Source: Manihot esculenta (taxonomy: Eukaryota > Streptophyta > Magnoliopsida > Malpighiales > Euphorbiaceae). Taken from it: a DNA stretch of 64,000 bases. A program made the position numbers and the translations under genes. The stretch covers positions 1,862,225-1,926,224 of the forward strand of contig NC_035171.2 of NCBI RefSeq assembly GCF_001659605.2. Reading direction: 5' to 3'. The notes under the pieces are model-generated. The model saw only the letters and a program-made list of their open reading frames with translations, had not been told where the DNA came from and made no database searches. Every line of letters starts with the position of its first letter. The first letter of the stretch is position 1. Below, one piece after another: positions 23,186 through 35,231 of the stretch.

Positions 23186-24365
23186 AATATAACTAATCAA
23201 AGTCACTAAACATAAAATCAAATATTAAATATAGTAATGGTATAAAATGATTGAAGTTATCAAAAAATTGAATGAAATTTCTGACATTTCTCCGATTCTC
23301 TAATTGTTTTACCATATCATCTATCACCCCAGTTTTCTCTATATGAATTTCTAATTTTCAAGTCTATCATTATGGACTCCAAATCCATTAGTGAGTACCG
23401 AATGCAATTCTTTTATTTTTAATGGTCCAGATTCTTTGTATATATCCTACATTATACATGTAAATGATTATTTTTTCTTAAATAAAATTAAAGGCAATAA
23501 AAACAAAAATATTTAACATTAAAAATTACAGTTACCGACTTTTTCAAGTTTTTAAAATTACTTGAAGCCCAGATGACACCCAACACAGGCCCTTTTGCAA
23601 CCAGCTTCATCAATTTAACTTCATATATTTTATCTTCAATCAGTTTTGCTCCAGAAATAGTAGCTACCGAGTCCTTTCGTATCTGATAAATGCAACACAT
23701 TTTGATTGATATTATATAATTTAATTTGAATTAAAGAAACACTACACTTAATTACCTCCCTGATATATTGAGGCTTTCGTCCTATAAACCTATAAAAGGA
23801 CATAGGTCTTCCGAACATAACCTCTAATTAACTAGTATTTCTTCAACATACTTAAAGTGGGATATTGCATAATGGCCTACGATGTTTCTCAGCATCTGGC
23901 TGGACATGGAAACCCACGAGTCCCTATTGTTCTTAATAAGAATTATATTCCATCGAGTTTCAATCACGGCAGCTATCGCTACGGCCCAACATATATCTTT
24001 ATTTAAAAAGAAAAAAAAAGAAAATCAATAATGAATATACATTACTACACATAAAAATGATTTTCTTTTCCTATTCAGTTTAGAGTAAACTTATAAATTA
24101 AAATGAAATCAGTTGCATCTATGCATATGCATGCAAACCTATATATTACAAATTTAGAATTGGTACTATTTTGCTGATACCGAATCGGAGATATTATGTA
24201 TTCCCTCCAATCAACGGTTTTATCCTTATCCTTGTAAGCAAATAACTAAATTTCATATACTAACTATTCAAAAAGTCAAAATCAATTTATATAAATAAAC
24301 ACTCCCTTACATTTTTATTATGTTTATGGCCAAAGCTAAATTTGCTGCTTTGGCCTGATTTTGCT
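23186..24365. repeat. Duplicated 1.15-kb unit, copy B
   Basis: Second copy of 19495-20640, lying between the two satellite arrays. It carries small indels relative to copy A, including a retained AACACA in the VAKGPV region and an extra segment near 23850 where copy A is shorter. Confidence 0.9.
23283..24010 (-). pseudogene. Papain-like (C1A) cysteine protease pseudogene, copy B
   Basis: Same arrangement as copy A. The catalytic-Cys region lies near 23995-23900, continuing into SWVSMSSQMLRN, which corresponds to the LSEQELVDC region of papains and is lost in copy A. 23700-23520 gives ATISGAKLIEDKIYEVKLMK, and the catalytic-His region lies at 23430-23380. The Trp/Asn segment is more damaged here because YWKIRNS is partly deleted and contains stops. 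Non-functional. Confidence 0.65.
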
Positions 24366-25384
24366 TTAGGTGCCATTTCAACTATGCTAAAACATAACAA
24401 AATGATTGTGTTCAATAATATAGAATTTTGCTTTAGGTGCCATTTCAACTATGCTAAAACATAATAAAATAATTGTGTTCAATAATAGAGAAAATATAAG
24501 CAATTTATATATATATATAAAGATTACATACTAAATAGTAAACGGAGGGAGGGACTTAAAATAACTGAGGGGGTTGAGTTCTATATATTATGCAACTCCA
24601 AACTACAAAATAAATACATTACCAACTAATCCATTACCAAGCTAACAAAAAAACCTAGAAAACCCACTAGAAGAAAAAAAATCATTTAAAAGACATAACA
24701 AAATGATTGTGTTCAATAATAGAGAAAATATAAGCAATTTGACTTAAAATAACTGAGGGGGTTGGGTTCTATATACTATGCAACTCCAAACTACAAAATC
24801 AATACATTACCAACCAATCCATTACCAGGCTAACAAAAAAACCTAGAAAACCCAGGAAAAAAATCATTTAAAAGACATAACAAAATGATTGTGTTCAATA
24901 ATAGAGAAAATATAAGCAATTTATATATATATATATATAGACTACATACTAAACAGTAAACCGAGGGAGACACTTAAAATAAGTGACAGGTTGGGTTCTA
25001 TAGATTATGCAGCTCCAAACTATAAAATCAATACATTACCAACTAAACCCATTACAAGGCTAACAAAAAAACCTAGAAAACCCAATTAAAAAACAAAAAG
25101 AAAAAAATCATTTAAAAGTCATAATAAAATGATTGTGTTTAGTAATAGAGAAAATATAATTAATTTATATATAGATATAAAGACTACATACTAAACATTA
25201 AACGGAGGGAGGAACTTAAAATAACTGAGAGGGTTGGGTTCTATATATTATGAACTCCAAACTACAAAATCAATACATTACCAATTAACCCATTACCAGG
25301 CTAACAAAAAAACCTAGAAAACCCAAAGCAGAAGGAAAAAAATCATTTAAAAGACATAATAAAATGATTGTGTTCAATAATAAA

Positions 25385-25456
<72 letters not shown>

Positions 25457-26148
25457 CATAAAAAACAGTAAATGGAGGGCGTGAAGGGGTTGGGTTTTAT
25501 ATATTATGCAACTCCAAACTATAAAATCAATACAATACCAACCAACCCATTACCAGGCTAATAAAAAAACCTAGAAAACCCACTGGAGAAGTAGAAGGAA
25601 AAAAATCATTTAAAAGACATGACAAAATGATTATGTTCAATAATAGAGAAAATTTAAGCAATTTATATATATATATAAATACTACATACTAAACAGTAAA
25701 TGGAGGGAGGGACTTAAAATAACTGAGGGGTTGGATTCTATATATTATGCAGCTCCAAAATACAAAATCAATACATTATCAACTAACCCATTACTAGGTT
25801 AACAAAAAAAACCTAAAAAAACCCACTGGAAAAGCAGAAGGAAAAAAATTCATTTAAAAGACATAACAAAATGATTGTATTTAATAATAGAGAAAATATA
25901 AGTAATTTATATATATATATAAAGACTACATACTAAACAGTAAATGGAGGGAGGGACTTAAAATAACTGAGAGGGTTAAGTTCTATATATTATGCAACTC
26001 CAATCTACAAAATCAATATATTACCAACTAACCCATTACGAGACTAACAAAAAAAACTTTGAAAATCCACTAGAAAAGCAAAAGGAAAAAAATCATTTTA
26101 AAAGACATAACAAAATGATTGTGTTCAATAGTAGAGAAAATATAAGCA

Positions 26149-26184
<36 letters not shown>

Positions 26185-27955
26185 ACTACATACTAAAAAC
26201 AGAGAGAAGGACTTAAAATAACTGAGGGGTTGGGTTCTATATATTATGCAACTCCAAACTACAAAATCAATACATTACCAACCAACCCATTACCAGGCTA
26301 ACAAAAAAACCTAGAAAACCCAAGGAAAAAAATTATTTAAAAGACATAACAAAATGATTGTGTTCAATAATAGAGAAAATATAAGCAATTTGTATATATA
26401 TATAAAGACACATACTAAACAATAAACGGAGGGAGGGACTTAAAATAACTGAAGGGGTTGAGTTCTATATCTTATGTTACTCCAAACTACAAAATCAATA
26501 CATTACCAACTAACCCATTACGAGGCTAACAAAAAAACCTAGAAAACCCACTGGAAAAGCAGAAGGAAAAAAATCATTTAAAAGACATAACAAAATGATT
26601 GTGTTCAATAATAAAGAAAATATAAGTAATTTATATATATATATATATAAACTACATACTAAACAGTAAACGGAGGGAGAGATTTAAAATAACTGAGGGG
26701 GTTGGGTTTTATATATTATGCAACTCCAAACTACAAAATCAATACATTACCAACCAACCCATTACCAATTACCAGGTTAACAAAAAAACCTAGAAAACAC
26801 TGAAAAAGTAGAAGGAAAAAAATAATTTAAAAGACATAACAAAATGATTGTGTTCAATAATAGAGAAAATATAAGCAATTTATATATATATATATAAAGA
26901 CTACATACTAAACAATAAACGGAGGGATGGACTTAAAATAACTGAGGGGGTTGGGTAATATATTATGAAACTCCAAACTACAAAATAAAAATATTAACAA
27001 CTAACCCATTACCAGGCTAATAAAAAAACCTAGAAAACTCACTGGAAAAATATAAGGAAAAAAATCATTTAAAAGACATAACAAAATGATTGTGTTCAAT
27101 AATAGAGAAAATATAAGCCATACTAAACAATAAACGGAGGGAGGGACTTAAAATAACTGAGGGGTTGGGTTCTATATATTATGCAACTCCAAACTACAAA
27201 ATCAATACATTACCAACTAACCCATTACCAGGGTAACAAAAAAAACTATAAAACCCATTGGAAAAGCAGAAGGAAAAAAAATCATTTAAAAGATATAACA
27301 AAATAATTGTGTTCAATAATAGAGAAAATATAAGTAATTTATCTATATATATATATAAACTACATACTAAACAGTAAACGGAGGGAGGGACTTAAAATAA
27401 CTAAGGGGGTTGGGTTTTATATATTATGCAACTCCAAACTACAAAATCAATACATTACCCATCAACCCATTACCAGGGTAACAAAAAAACCTAGAAAACT
27501 CACTGGAAAAGTAGAAGGAAAAAAATCATTTAAAAGACAACAAAATGATTGTGTTCAATAATAGAGAAAATATAAGCAATTTATATATAAAAAAGTACTA
27601 CATACTAAACAGTAAATGGAGGGAGGGACTTAAAATAACTGAGGGGTTGGATTCTATATATTATGCAGCTCCAAACTACAAAATCAATAAATTACCAACT
27701 AACCCATTACCAGGCTAACAAAAAAACCTAAAAAACCCACTGGAAAATCAGAAGAAAAAAATCATTTAAAAGATATAACAAAATAATTGTGTTCAATAAT
27801 AGAGAAAATATAAGCAATTTATATATATATATAAAGACTACATACTAAACAGTAAACGGAGGGAGGGACTTAAAATAACTGAGGGAGTTGGGTTCTATAT
27901 ATTATGCAACTCCAAACTACAAAATCAATACATTACCAACTAACCCATTAACAGG
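24366..27955. repeat. Satellite array B, ~15 monomers, cut by a retrotransposon
   Basis: Same monomer as array A. Monomers start near 24460, 24693 (internal deletion), 24870, 25118, 25356, 25616, 25860, 26105, 26344, 26585, 26838, 27077, 27292, 27537 and 27772. The longest TA run is at 25387-25451. The last monomer stops in the middle of its ATTACCAGG motif at 27955, where the element 1 LTR begins. Confidence 0.93.
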
Positions 27956-28455
27956 TGATGATCGCTGGATTTCTTCACCCCGGTCTAAGGCCAAGCCCAT
28001 GGATATAGCCCACCATCTGAAGGCTTCTAAGTCTTCCTCAAGGAGCCATGTCCAGCCCTCTAAGCTGAGGGACCGGACTTAACCTGGATTCTTCTATTCG
28101 GTCGGCCCAGCCTTTCGGCCCCATAACCAGGCCTTCACTAGGCTCAGCCTTAACCTCGTCTTCCAGCCCGGTCCGGAAGAAGGAAAGTGGCCAGCCTATC
28201 CGACTGGTGGACCCACCCGCATGCGTACCAGGGAGGAATTAAATGGCCGTTACGTATGTAACAGGAAATCTGATATCCTCGTACGTCCATATCTGTATGA
28301 CAGAGACACGTGGCCCAATGACAGGAATTTCGTTATACGTCACTAGCAGACAAAAAGAAAGGGATAAAAGGAGAAGCACTCTCCTCACAGGGGGAGGTTT
28401 TTTCTAAGTTCAAAAAACCCTTGTAAAACCCTACTTTTTGGATCTCAGATCATCA
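27956..28455 (+). repeat. Element 1 5' LTR (500 bp)
   Basis: Starts TGATGATC and ends AGATCATCA, just before the primer site. A GGGATAAAAGGAG motif at 28361 is a plausible TATA-type promoter for the + strand transcript. The first 245 bp align with 63756-64000. Confidence 0.9.
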
Positions 28456-28456
28456 A

Positions 28457-28474
28457 TTGGCCCCGTTTGTGGGA
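28457..28474 (+). promoter_or_regulatory. Element 1 primer-binding site
   Basis: TTGGCCCCGTTTGTGGGA lies one base after the LTR end. It is a variant of the TTGGCGCCGTCTGTGGGA-type site common in plant gypsy elements. The primer tRNA is not assigned. Confidence 0.7.
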
Positions 28475-28533
28475 ACGAAGGAGATCTTTTCATTACCGGA
28501 GTTCCATTCTTACAATACCCACTGAGATCCACA

Positions 28534-29880
28534 ATGGCCAACCACAACGAAAACAACCTTGTCAACACACCTAACGACCTGAGCTCTGCTCAGGAGGGAC
28601 AACTGTTCTCTTTGTCCAGCCCCACAACCCCTAAAAACCAAACACCAATCCCCTTTAGCCCCTCGCCAAGCTTGGCAGGGAATGTGTCTGGAGCTGCTCT
28701 ATCCAACCAGGACCTCCAAACCATGGCCCTCCAACTACAAAATACCACTCACTGGTTGGGGCAGATGATGCAACAAAGGGGCCTTAACACCTCGGTGAAT
28801 GTGTTGCCGGTGGTAGAAGAACCCATAACCAATGAACCTCGCCAACCTACCCTCAATCCTCCTCAAACAACCAGCTGAGAAACAGGAGAGAGAAGCAGGA
28901 GAACTGGTGGAGAGGTAGAGCCAGAAGCCAGAGTTCATGGAAGGAGGGTGAGGGAGTTGATTGAGAACGACGAGGCTGACAGTTACTCTGCCGGAACGAC
29001 CAAGAGAACAGAAAGTGAGGCATGGGATGAGGAGTGTTGCCTGGAGAAAAGGCCCAGACAAGAGGAGGAAAGTGTAGATCAAAAGCTGCAGAACCTGAGG
29101 GAGCAGCTCCTAGCTGAGTTGGGGACGAAGGATCAGAATCAGGCTCTTCTGCCCACCTCTTCACCCTTCTCGAAGTGGGTGCAGCAGGAGACCATTCCCA
29201 AGAAGTTTATGATGCCTCCTATGGCAGCATATGACGGGGCTGGCAACCCGAGGGAGCACATCCTCAATTACAAGACCTTCATGGAGTTGCAGACTCTATC
29301 GGATGCCTTGATGTGCAAGGTATTCCCTACAACGCTGACAGGGCCAGCGCGGGCGTGGTTTAACAACCTGGAGGCGGGAAGCATCAAGAGTTTCGGGGAT
29401 CTGGCCAACGCCTTCATCAGCCGGTTTATAGCCGGAGTGCCAGCAGAGAGAAAGACCAGTTACCTGGAGACTGTCAGGCAGAGGAAGGATGAGTCGCTGA
29501 GGGAGTATGTGGCTCGTTTCAATACGGAGGCCCTACAGATCCCCGAGCTGGATGAGAGCCGGGCGGTAGAGGCCATGCAGAAGGGGACGACCTCGCCCGA
29601 GTTCTTTGGCTCGTTGAGCAGGAAGCCTCCGACCTCACTAGCAGAGCTCATGAAGAGGGCAAAAAAATACATAAGGCAGGATGATGCCTTGATGACGAGC
29701 CGATTCGCCAAGGGGACAGAGGAAAAGCCCCCGAAGAAAGGAGGTCGAAGAGACAGGAGAAGAAACAGGGCAAGAAGCCCGAGCCCTACAGGCAGCCCTG
29801 GGACCGGAGAGACCAAAGACCTCTTCCTCCTCGGATTCCGAAACAAAGGCCGTTCCCCCCACGTATTCCGGAAAACCTGA
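28534..29880 (+). pseudogene. Element 1 gag
   Basis: Starts at the ATG at 28534 (MANHNENN). An in-frame TGA at 28876 interrupts it; the frame then stays open as a Retrotrans_gag domain with markers FMMPPMAAYDG, ILNYKTFM, ARAWFNNLEAGSI, FISRFIAG and ESLREYVARFN. It forms the nucleocapsid core in the cytoplasm. Around 29740-29765 the reading frame changes: the Arg/Pro-rich tail matches the downstream polyprotein only in the next frame (KKPEPYRQPWD), so there is a 1-nt indel. The TGA could have been CGA, a CpG transition. Not functional as it stands. Confidence 0.88.
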
Positions 29881-31439
29881 CCCCGCTCAACGCCTCCAGA
29901 GCCGAGGTGCTCATGGTAGTGCAAGATAAGGAGTCCCTTCAGTGGCCCAGGCCCATGAGAGCAGAGCCAAACCAGCGAGATCCTGACAAATACTATCAGT
30001 TTCATCGTACTCACGGCCATGACACCAACAACTGTTTCCAGCTGATCACTGAGATCAAAAGGCTGATCAAGATGGGTCACCTACGGAACTTTGTGAAGAA
30101 GCCAGAAGGAGAAAGGCCTCGGCCGAATCCTGCGGCCCAAACACCCAGGAGGACGGGAGCGGGACCGGTAAATGATGGCTCCAGTGGGACCATCAACATG
30201 ATTGTAGGAGGAACGGGAGGTCGAATGAGCCGAAGGGGAAAGAAGAGAGGCAAAGATGGGGAAGCCAGCAGCGCCGAAGTCATGCAGGTGGTTGAGCACT
30301 CTCCCATGACTATCAACTTCTCTCCGGAGGATGCTCAGGGTGTTCAGATGCCTCATGACGACGCTCTGGTTATTGAAGCCGTCATCCATAACTACCGGGT
30401 GAAGAAGATCTTGGTGGATGACGGGAGCAAGGTGAATCTGCTGCCATACCGGGTCTTCCAGCAGATGGGAATTCCCGAGGAGCAACTGGTCGGGGACCAG
30501 GCCCCAGTGAAAGGGATATAAGGAATCCCGGTGCCGGTAGAAGGGAAGGTAAAGCTGGCTCTCACTTTAGGAGAGGCACCAAGGACTCGCACTCATTATG
30601 CGGTGTTCTTAGTGGCCAAACTCCCACTAAGCTACAACGCCATATTGGGAAGACCTGCACTGTTTGACTTCGAGGCCGTAACCAACATCAGATACTTGGC
30701 TATGAAGTTCCCAATAGAGGCAGGGGTGGGGGTAGTCAGAGGAAGTCAGGAGGAGGCGAGAGTAGTATATCTGGCCACTGTATCAGAGCCGAGCTCGGTT
30801 GGGAAAAGGCTTGACTCAAAAGTCCTGGAGGTAAGGGACGAGAAAAAAGAGGCCAGAACAGAGCTGGTCGGAGAGCTGGAAACTTTTCCTCTATCAGAAA
30901 CCGAGACGAACAAGGTCTTCAGTCTCAACGCCGGCCTGACTGAGGAGCAGAAAACTGAAGTCATGGCCCTGATCCGAGATCACGCATCAAGCTTCTCCTG
31001 GAAGCCTTCTGACATGCCTGGGATGGACCCCGAGGTGATGACGCACAAGCTGAATGTTCTCCCTGAAGCTAGACCGGTGAAGCAGAAGAAGAGGGTGGTA
31101 GGAAGGGAGAAGCAACAGGCCACCAGGGAGGAGGTACGGAAGTTAGAAGAGGCAGGCTTTATCAGGGAAGTCATGTACCCGCAGTGGTTAGCAAATCCTG
31201 TATTAGTTAAAAAAGCCAATGGCAAATATAGGATGTGCATAGATTTTACTGACCTAAATTAGGCATGTCCTAAAGATTGTTATCCCCTCCCTGATATTAA
31301 TAAAATGGTTAATTCCATGGCCAGTTTTGATTACATGTCGTCTTTGGATGCAATGTCTGGTTATCATCAAATCCCAATGGACAAGTCGGACGAAGAAAAG
31401 ACCTCGTTCATAATAGAAGATGGGACTTACTGCTATAAA
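29774..31439 (+). pseudogene. Element 1 gag C-terminus, protease and N-terminal reverse transcriptase
   Basis: After the frameshift the frame runs through FHRTHGHDTNNCFQL (a zinc-knuckle-like segment), then the aspartic protease with the variant active-site triad DDGSK near 30420. Stops at 30519 (TAA) and 31260 (TAG) are in the same frame as the flanking sequence. The reverse transcriptase begins near 30960 and includes GFIREVMYPQWLANPVLV and YRMCIDFTDLN, then SLDAMSGYHQIPM. It ends at the codon AAA at 31437-31439, where the hAT element is inserted. A working protease normally has D(T/S)G, so DDGSK resembles the DDGSS form seen in Tat elements. Confidence 0.88.
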
Positions 31440-31690
31440 CAGGGCTGTGCAATCGGTCGGTTCGGTTCCGAACCGAACCGAACCGAAAAGATCGAAAACC
31501 GAAGTGTTAAAATTTTAAAAACCAAAAAAACTGATTATGAATATATAACCGAACCGAATCGAACCGATAAAAATCAGTTCGGTTCGGTTCGGTTCGGTTC
31601 AAACCGAAATCTGCAATTTTTTTTTAATTTTCTATTTCTAATTTCAACAAATAATTCAATACATATTTCACACAAATTTATCAATAAATA

Positions 31691-31823
31691 AATCCAATTC
31701 TTCAACCAGATTCAACATCAATAACCCAATTCTTCAACAAGATTCAAAACCCAATTCTTCAACAAGATTCAAAACCCAATTCTTCAACAAGATTTAAAAC
31801 CCAATTCTTCAACAAGATTTCCA
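31691..31823 (+). repeat. ~26-bp tandem repeat in the hAT element
   Basis: Four to five copies of a unit centred on CCCAATTCTTCAACAAGATT, ending near 31823. Confidence 0.85.
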
Positions 31824-32284
31824 TTATGAATATATAACCCAATAAGCAGATTCATTGTTTAACAATACAACAAAAGTCATACCTCAATAAAAGAGGACAG
31901 ACAGTCGGCGATCGGCGACGACACTCAGCAAATCAATAGGGAGGGAGGAAAAGAGATCGATGGGAGCGAGCGGTTCGTGACTTTATTTAGCATATCGACG
32001 GGCGGCGGCACTGAGCAAATCAATGGGAGGGAGGGAAAGAGATCGATGGGAGCGACAGATCGACGGGCGGCGACACTCAGCAAATCAATAGGGAGGGAGG
32101 GAAAGAGATCGATAGAGAGCGAGCGGTTCGTGACTTCGTTCAGCAGATCGACAGGAAGAGGTTGACGGTCGACATCGACGGAAAAGAGAGAGAGATTAAT
32201 GGGAATGGGATTCGATGATTGTGAGTGAATAGGGTTTAATTTAGACTGTGAGTGAATAGGGTTTCGGGCTGGGGGAATCAGGAA

Positions 32285-32460
32285 TGGAGAGGAGAATGGG
32301 AAGTAGAATGGGGAGGAGAATGGGGAGGAGAATACCTGGGGGATGGAGAGCTTGGGGTGCTGAATCAAGAATGGGGGAAGAAAATGGGGAGGAGAATGCC
32401 TGGGGGATGGAGAGCTTGGGGGATGGAGAGCTTGGGGGATGGAGAGCTTCGGGTGCTGGG
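32285..32460 (+). repeat. G-rich tandem repeats in the hAT element
   Basis: Short tandem units of GAATGGGGAGGA (32285-32335, 32378-32395) and GGGGGATGGAGAGCTT (32338-32450). They form a strongly strand-asymmetric G-rich run that could adopt G-quadruplex structure. Upstream, at 31940-32130, GGGAGGGAAAGAGATCGA-type units also repeat. Confidence 0.7.
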
Positions 32461-32697
32461 TTAAGTAAGAAAGGGGGAGGGCTTGGGTTTGGGTTGGACC
32501 TGACCATTAAATCGGTTATTTCGGTTTGATCGGTTATTTAACATGTTTGAACCGAACCGAACCGAAAACCGAATAATTTTAAATATATTAACCGAACCAA
32601 ACCGACCATCCTGACTAACCGAACCGATAAACTGAAATCAACCGGTTCGGTTCGGTTTTTTGGTTTAGACCGAGAAATGCTCTCCCCTAGCTATAAA

Positions 32698-34134
32698 GCC
32701 ATGCCTTTCGGGCTAAAGAATGCCGGGGCAACATACCAAAGACTAATGAACAAAATCTTTAAAGATCAGATCGGCAGGAATGTGGAAGTGTATGTGGATG
32801 ACATGGTGGTGAAGAGCCCGACCTTCCATCAACACTTGGTAGATCTCAGGGAGGTATTCGAGGTACTGGAGCAGTACAGAATGAAGCTAAACCCGGCTAA
32901 GTGCGCCTTCTTCATTAGAGGAGGAAAGTTCCTGGGGTATATGGTGAGGGGAAAAGGCATTAAGCCCAACCTAGAGAAAATAGAAGCTATCCTGAATATG
33001 CCAGAGCCTACCTGTGTGAAGGATGTCCAGAGACTTCCTGGGAGAGTGGTGGCGCTCAATCGGTTCATGTTAAGGTCAGCGAAAAGATGCTTGCCATTCT
33101 TTAAAAAGTTGAGGAAAGTGCCGAACTTCGAATGGACCGAGGATTGCCGTGAAGCTTTCAAAGAGCTCAAAAGCTATCTCAGCTCGCCTCATGTGCTTAG
33201 CAGTCCACTGGAAGGGGAAGAGCTCCTAATCTACTTGTCTGCCTCAGAGCAAGCAGTCAGTGCAGTGTTGGTGAGAGTGGAGGAGGGAGAGCAGAAACCA
33301 GTGTTTTACGTCAGTAAGGTACTTAAGGATGCTGAGATCAGGTACCTGAACATCGAGAAGATGGCATATGCTCTACTATTGGCAGTTCGAAAGTTTAGGG
33401 TCTATCTGGAAAGCCATCAAGGGGTAGTAATGACAGATCAGCCATTGAAGAAGATTCTCCACAGGCCGAAAACCTCAGGACGGATGTTGGCTTGGTCTGT
33501 TGAGATTAGCCCCTATTGTTTGGAGTACCGACCTCGCACCACCATAAAATCCCAAGCCCTTGCTGACTTCATAACGGAATGCTCATTCAATGAAGAACGG
33601 GGAGAGTCATCTTCAGAAGCGTTGGGGAATGAGAGAGAAGGGGAGCCCTCCCGAGAGTTCAGCTGGAGGCTGTATGTAGATGGGGCATCAGGTGCTGGGG
33701 GCAGTGGTGCAGGAATAATGTTGAAGGGACATGGAGAATTCAAGGTTTGTTACACCCTACGCCTAGAATTCAAGACCTCTAATAATGTGGCAGAGTATGA
33801 GGCCTTAATAAATGGAATGCTGGTAGCAATGGAGGTAGGGGCAACTGACCTCGAGGTAAACAGTGATTCCCAACTGGTAATCAATCAGATAACAGAGGCA
33901 TATCAGGCTAGAGACCCTAACATGCAGAACTACCTAGCAAAGGTAAAGGCCATAGAAGCCGAGCTCATGGGTCGTGGGATCACTGTGAGGTACCAGAGAA
34001 TACCTCGGGAGGAGAATGAGGAGGCATACCTGCTCAGCAGATTGTCCAAAGAAGAGCTGGAGCAGCTCCCGGATGAAGTGTACATACAATACATCTACAC
34101 ACCAGCTTTTGATAAATCGGCCACCATATTGTAG
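32698..34134 (+). pseudogene. Element 1 reverse transcriptase C-terminus and dual RNase H
   Basis: The frame continues from the hAT junction with AMPFGLKNAGATYQRLMN and the catalytic YVDDMVV near 32790. The first RNase H follows (LSASEQAVSAVLV, VFYVSKVLKDAE, YALLLAVRKFRVYL). A second RNase H of the RNase HI type begins near 33665 with LYVDGASGAGGSGAGI, then NNVAEYEALINGM and NSDSQLVINQI, with Asp, Glu and Asp at the expected catalytic sites. The double RNase H is the basis for the Tat-like call. The segment ends at a TAG at 34132, after which the same frame continues. Confidence 0.9.
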
Positions 34135-34908
34135 ATAGAGCAGGGCCAGAGCTGGATGACCCCCTACCTGGAGTATTTGGAGGAGGGAAAGCTTCCCGAA
34201 GACAAGGATGAAGTAAAAAAGATAGCTGTTCGAGCTGCTAATTACCAAGCAGTTAGAGGGACTTTATACAGAAGGGGGAAATCCAGTCCGTGGCTCCGAT
34301 GTGTGAGCCCAGAAGAAGCAATAAAGGTGATGGAAGAGATACATCGAGGGATGTGTGGAGCCCATGAAGGGGCAAGAACGCTGGCAAATAAGATATTCAG
34401 GCAGGGATACTACTGGCCCACCGTTAAAAAGGAGGCAGAAGAATTTGTCCGCAGATGCGATGTGTGCCAGAGGTTTGCTAATGCCATCAATGTCCCAGCC
34501 ACTCCTCAGTCCGGCATATCCAGCCCGTGGCCATTCTCACAGTGGGGAATAGACATCCTGAGACCTTTTCCCAAGACCACAGGGCAGAAGAAATTTGTAG
34601 TAGTGGCTGTGGAGTACTTCTCGAAATGGCCAGATGCAGAGGCAATCCCCACAATCACAGCTCGCAAGATGATAGACTTCGTATGGGGTAACATCATCTG
34701 CAGGTTCGGAATACCGAGGGTACTCATCTCAGATAATGGCAAACAATTCGACTGCAGTGCCTTCAGAGCGTTCACAGCAAACATGGACATATGGCACAAA
34801 TTCTCCTCGGTAGCCCATCCTTAGACTAATGGCCAGACAGAGGTCACTAACAGAGCTACCCTCCAGGGGTTAAAGAAGAGGCTAGATAGGGCAAAGGCAA
34901 ACTGGGCA
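34135..34908 (+). pseudogene. Element 1 integrase, N-terminal and catalytic core part
   Basis: The frame resumes after the TAG at 34132. The HHCC zinc finger is visible as HRGMCGAHEGA ... RRCDVCQRF near 34345-34475. The catalytic core gives WGIDILRPFP (first Asp) and LISDNGKQFDC (second Asp). A TAG at 34822 replaces the Gln codon usual in HPQTNGQ. The frame continues to the codon GCA at 34906-34908, where the CACTA element sits; the rest of the protein resumes at 41402. Confidence 0.9.
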
Positions 34909-35231
34909 CACTACAAAAAAACTGTGAAATTGCGACCAAAATTAGCGACCAAATTTTTTGGTCGCTATATAGCTACCAATCAGCGACCATTCTGCGACTG
35001 AATGAATGAAATAATATTTTTATTTAACAAAAAGCTTAACGACCAATTTTTGGTCGTTAATTGGTCGCTATTTAGCGACCAAATATAAAATGGTCGCTAA
35101 TTTAGCGGGAATTAATGGCGCGAGTTATTAGCGACCATATTTGCGACGAAATTGCGACAACTTTTTGGACGGGGATATTTAGCGACCATATTTAGCGACT
35201 AAAATAATTAGTCGCTAAATAGCGACCAATC
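34909..35231. repeat. Left subterminal repeats of the second CACTA element
   Basis: At least ten GCGACCAAA or TGGTCGCTA motifs in both orientations. They share the TCGCTAA core with the first CACTA element (3265-3420), although the families are clearly different. Confidence 0.85.

Larger units (their letters stand above)
31440..32689. mobile_element. hAT-family non-autonomous element (1,250 bp) in the reverse transcriptase
   Basis: Perfect 8-bp target duplication GCTATAAA at 31432-31439 and 32690-32697. Terminal inverted repeats CAGGGCTGTGCAAT and (inverted right end) TAGGGGAGAGCATT. Both arms are rich in CGGTTCGGTTC and CCGAACCGAAC palindromes. No transposase is present. Taking out the element and one duplication copy joins TGC TAT AAA to GCC ATG CCT and keeps the pol frame, so the element arrived after pol was in place. 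Confidence 0.93.

Noticed and set aside
29460..30485. Minus-strand open frames opposite gag and protease
   Set aside because: The + strand has recognisable gag and protease motifs; the antisense frames have none.
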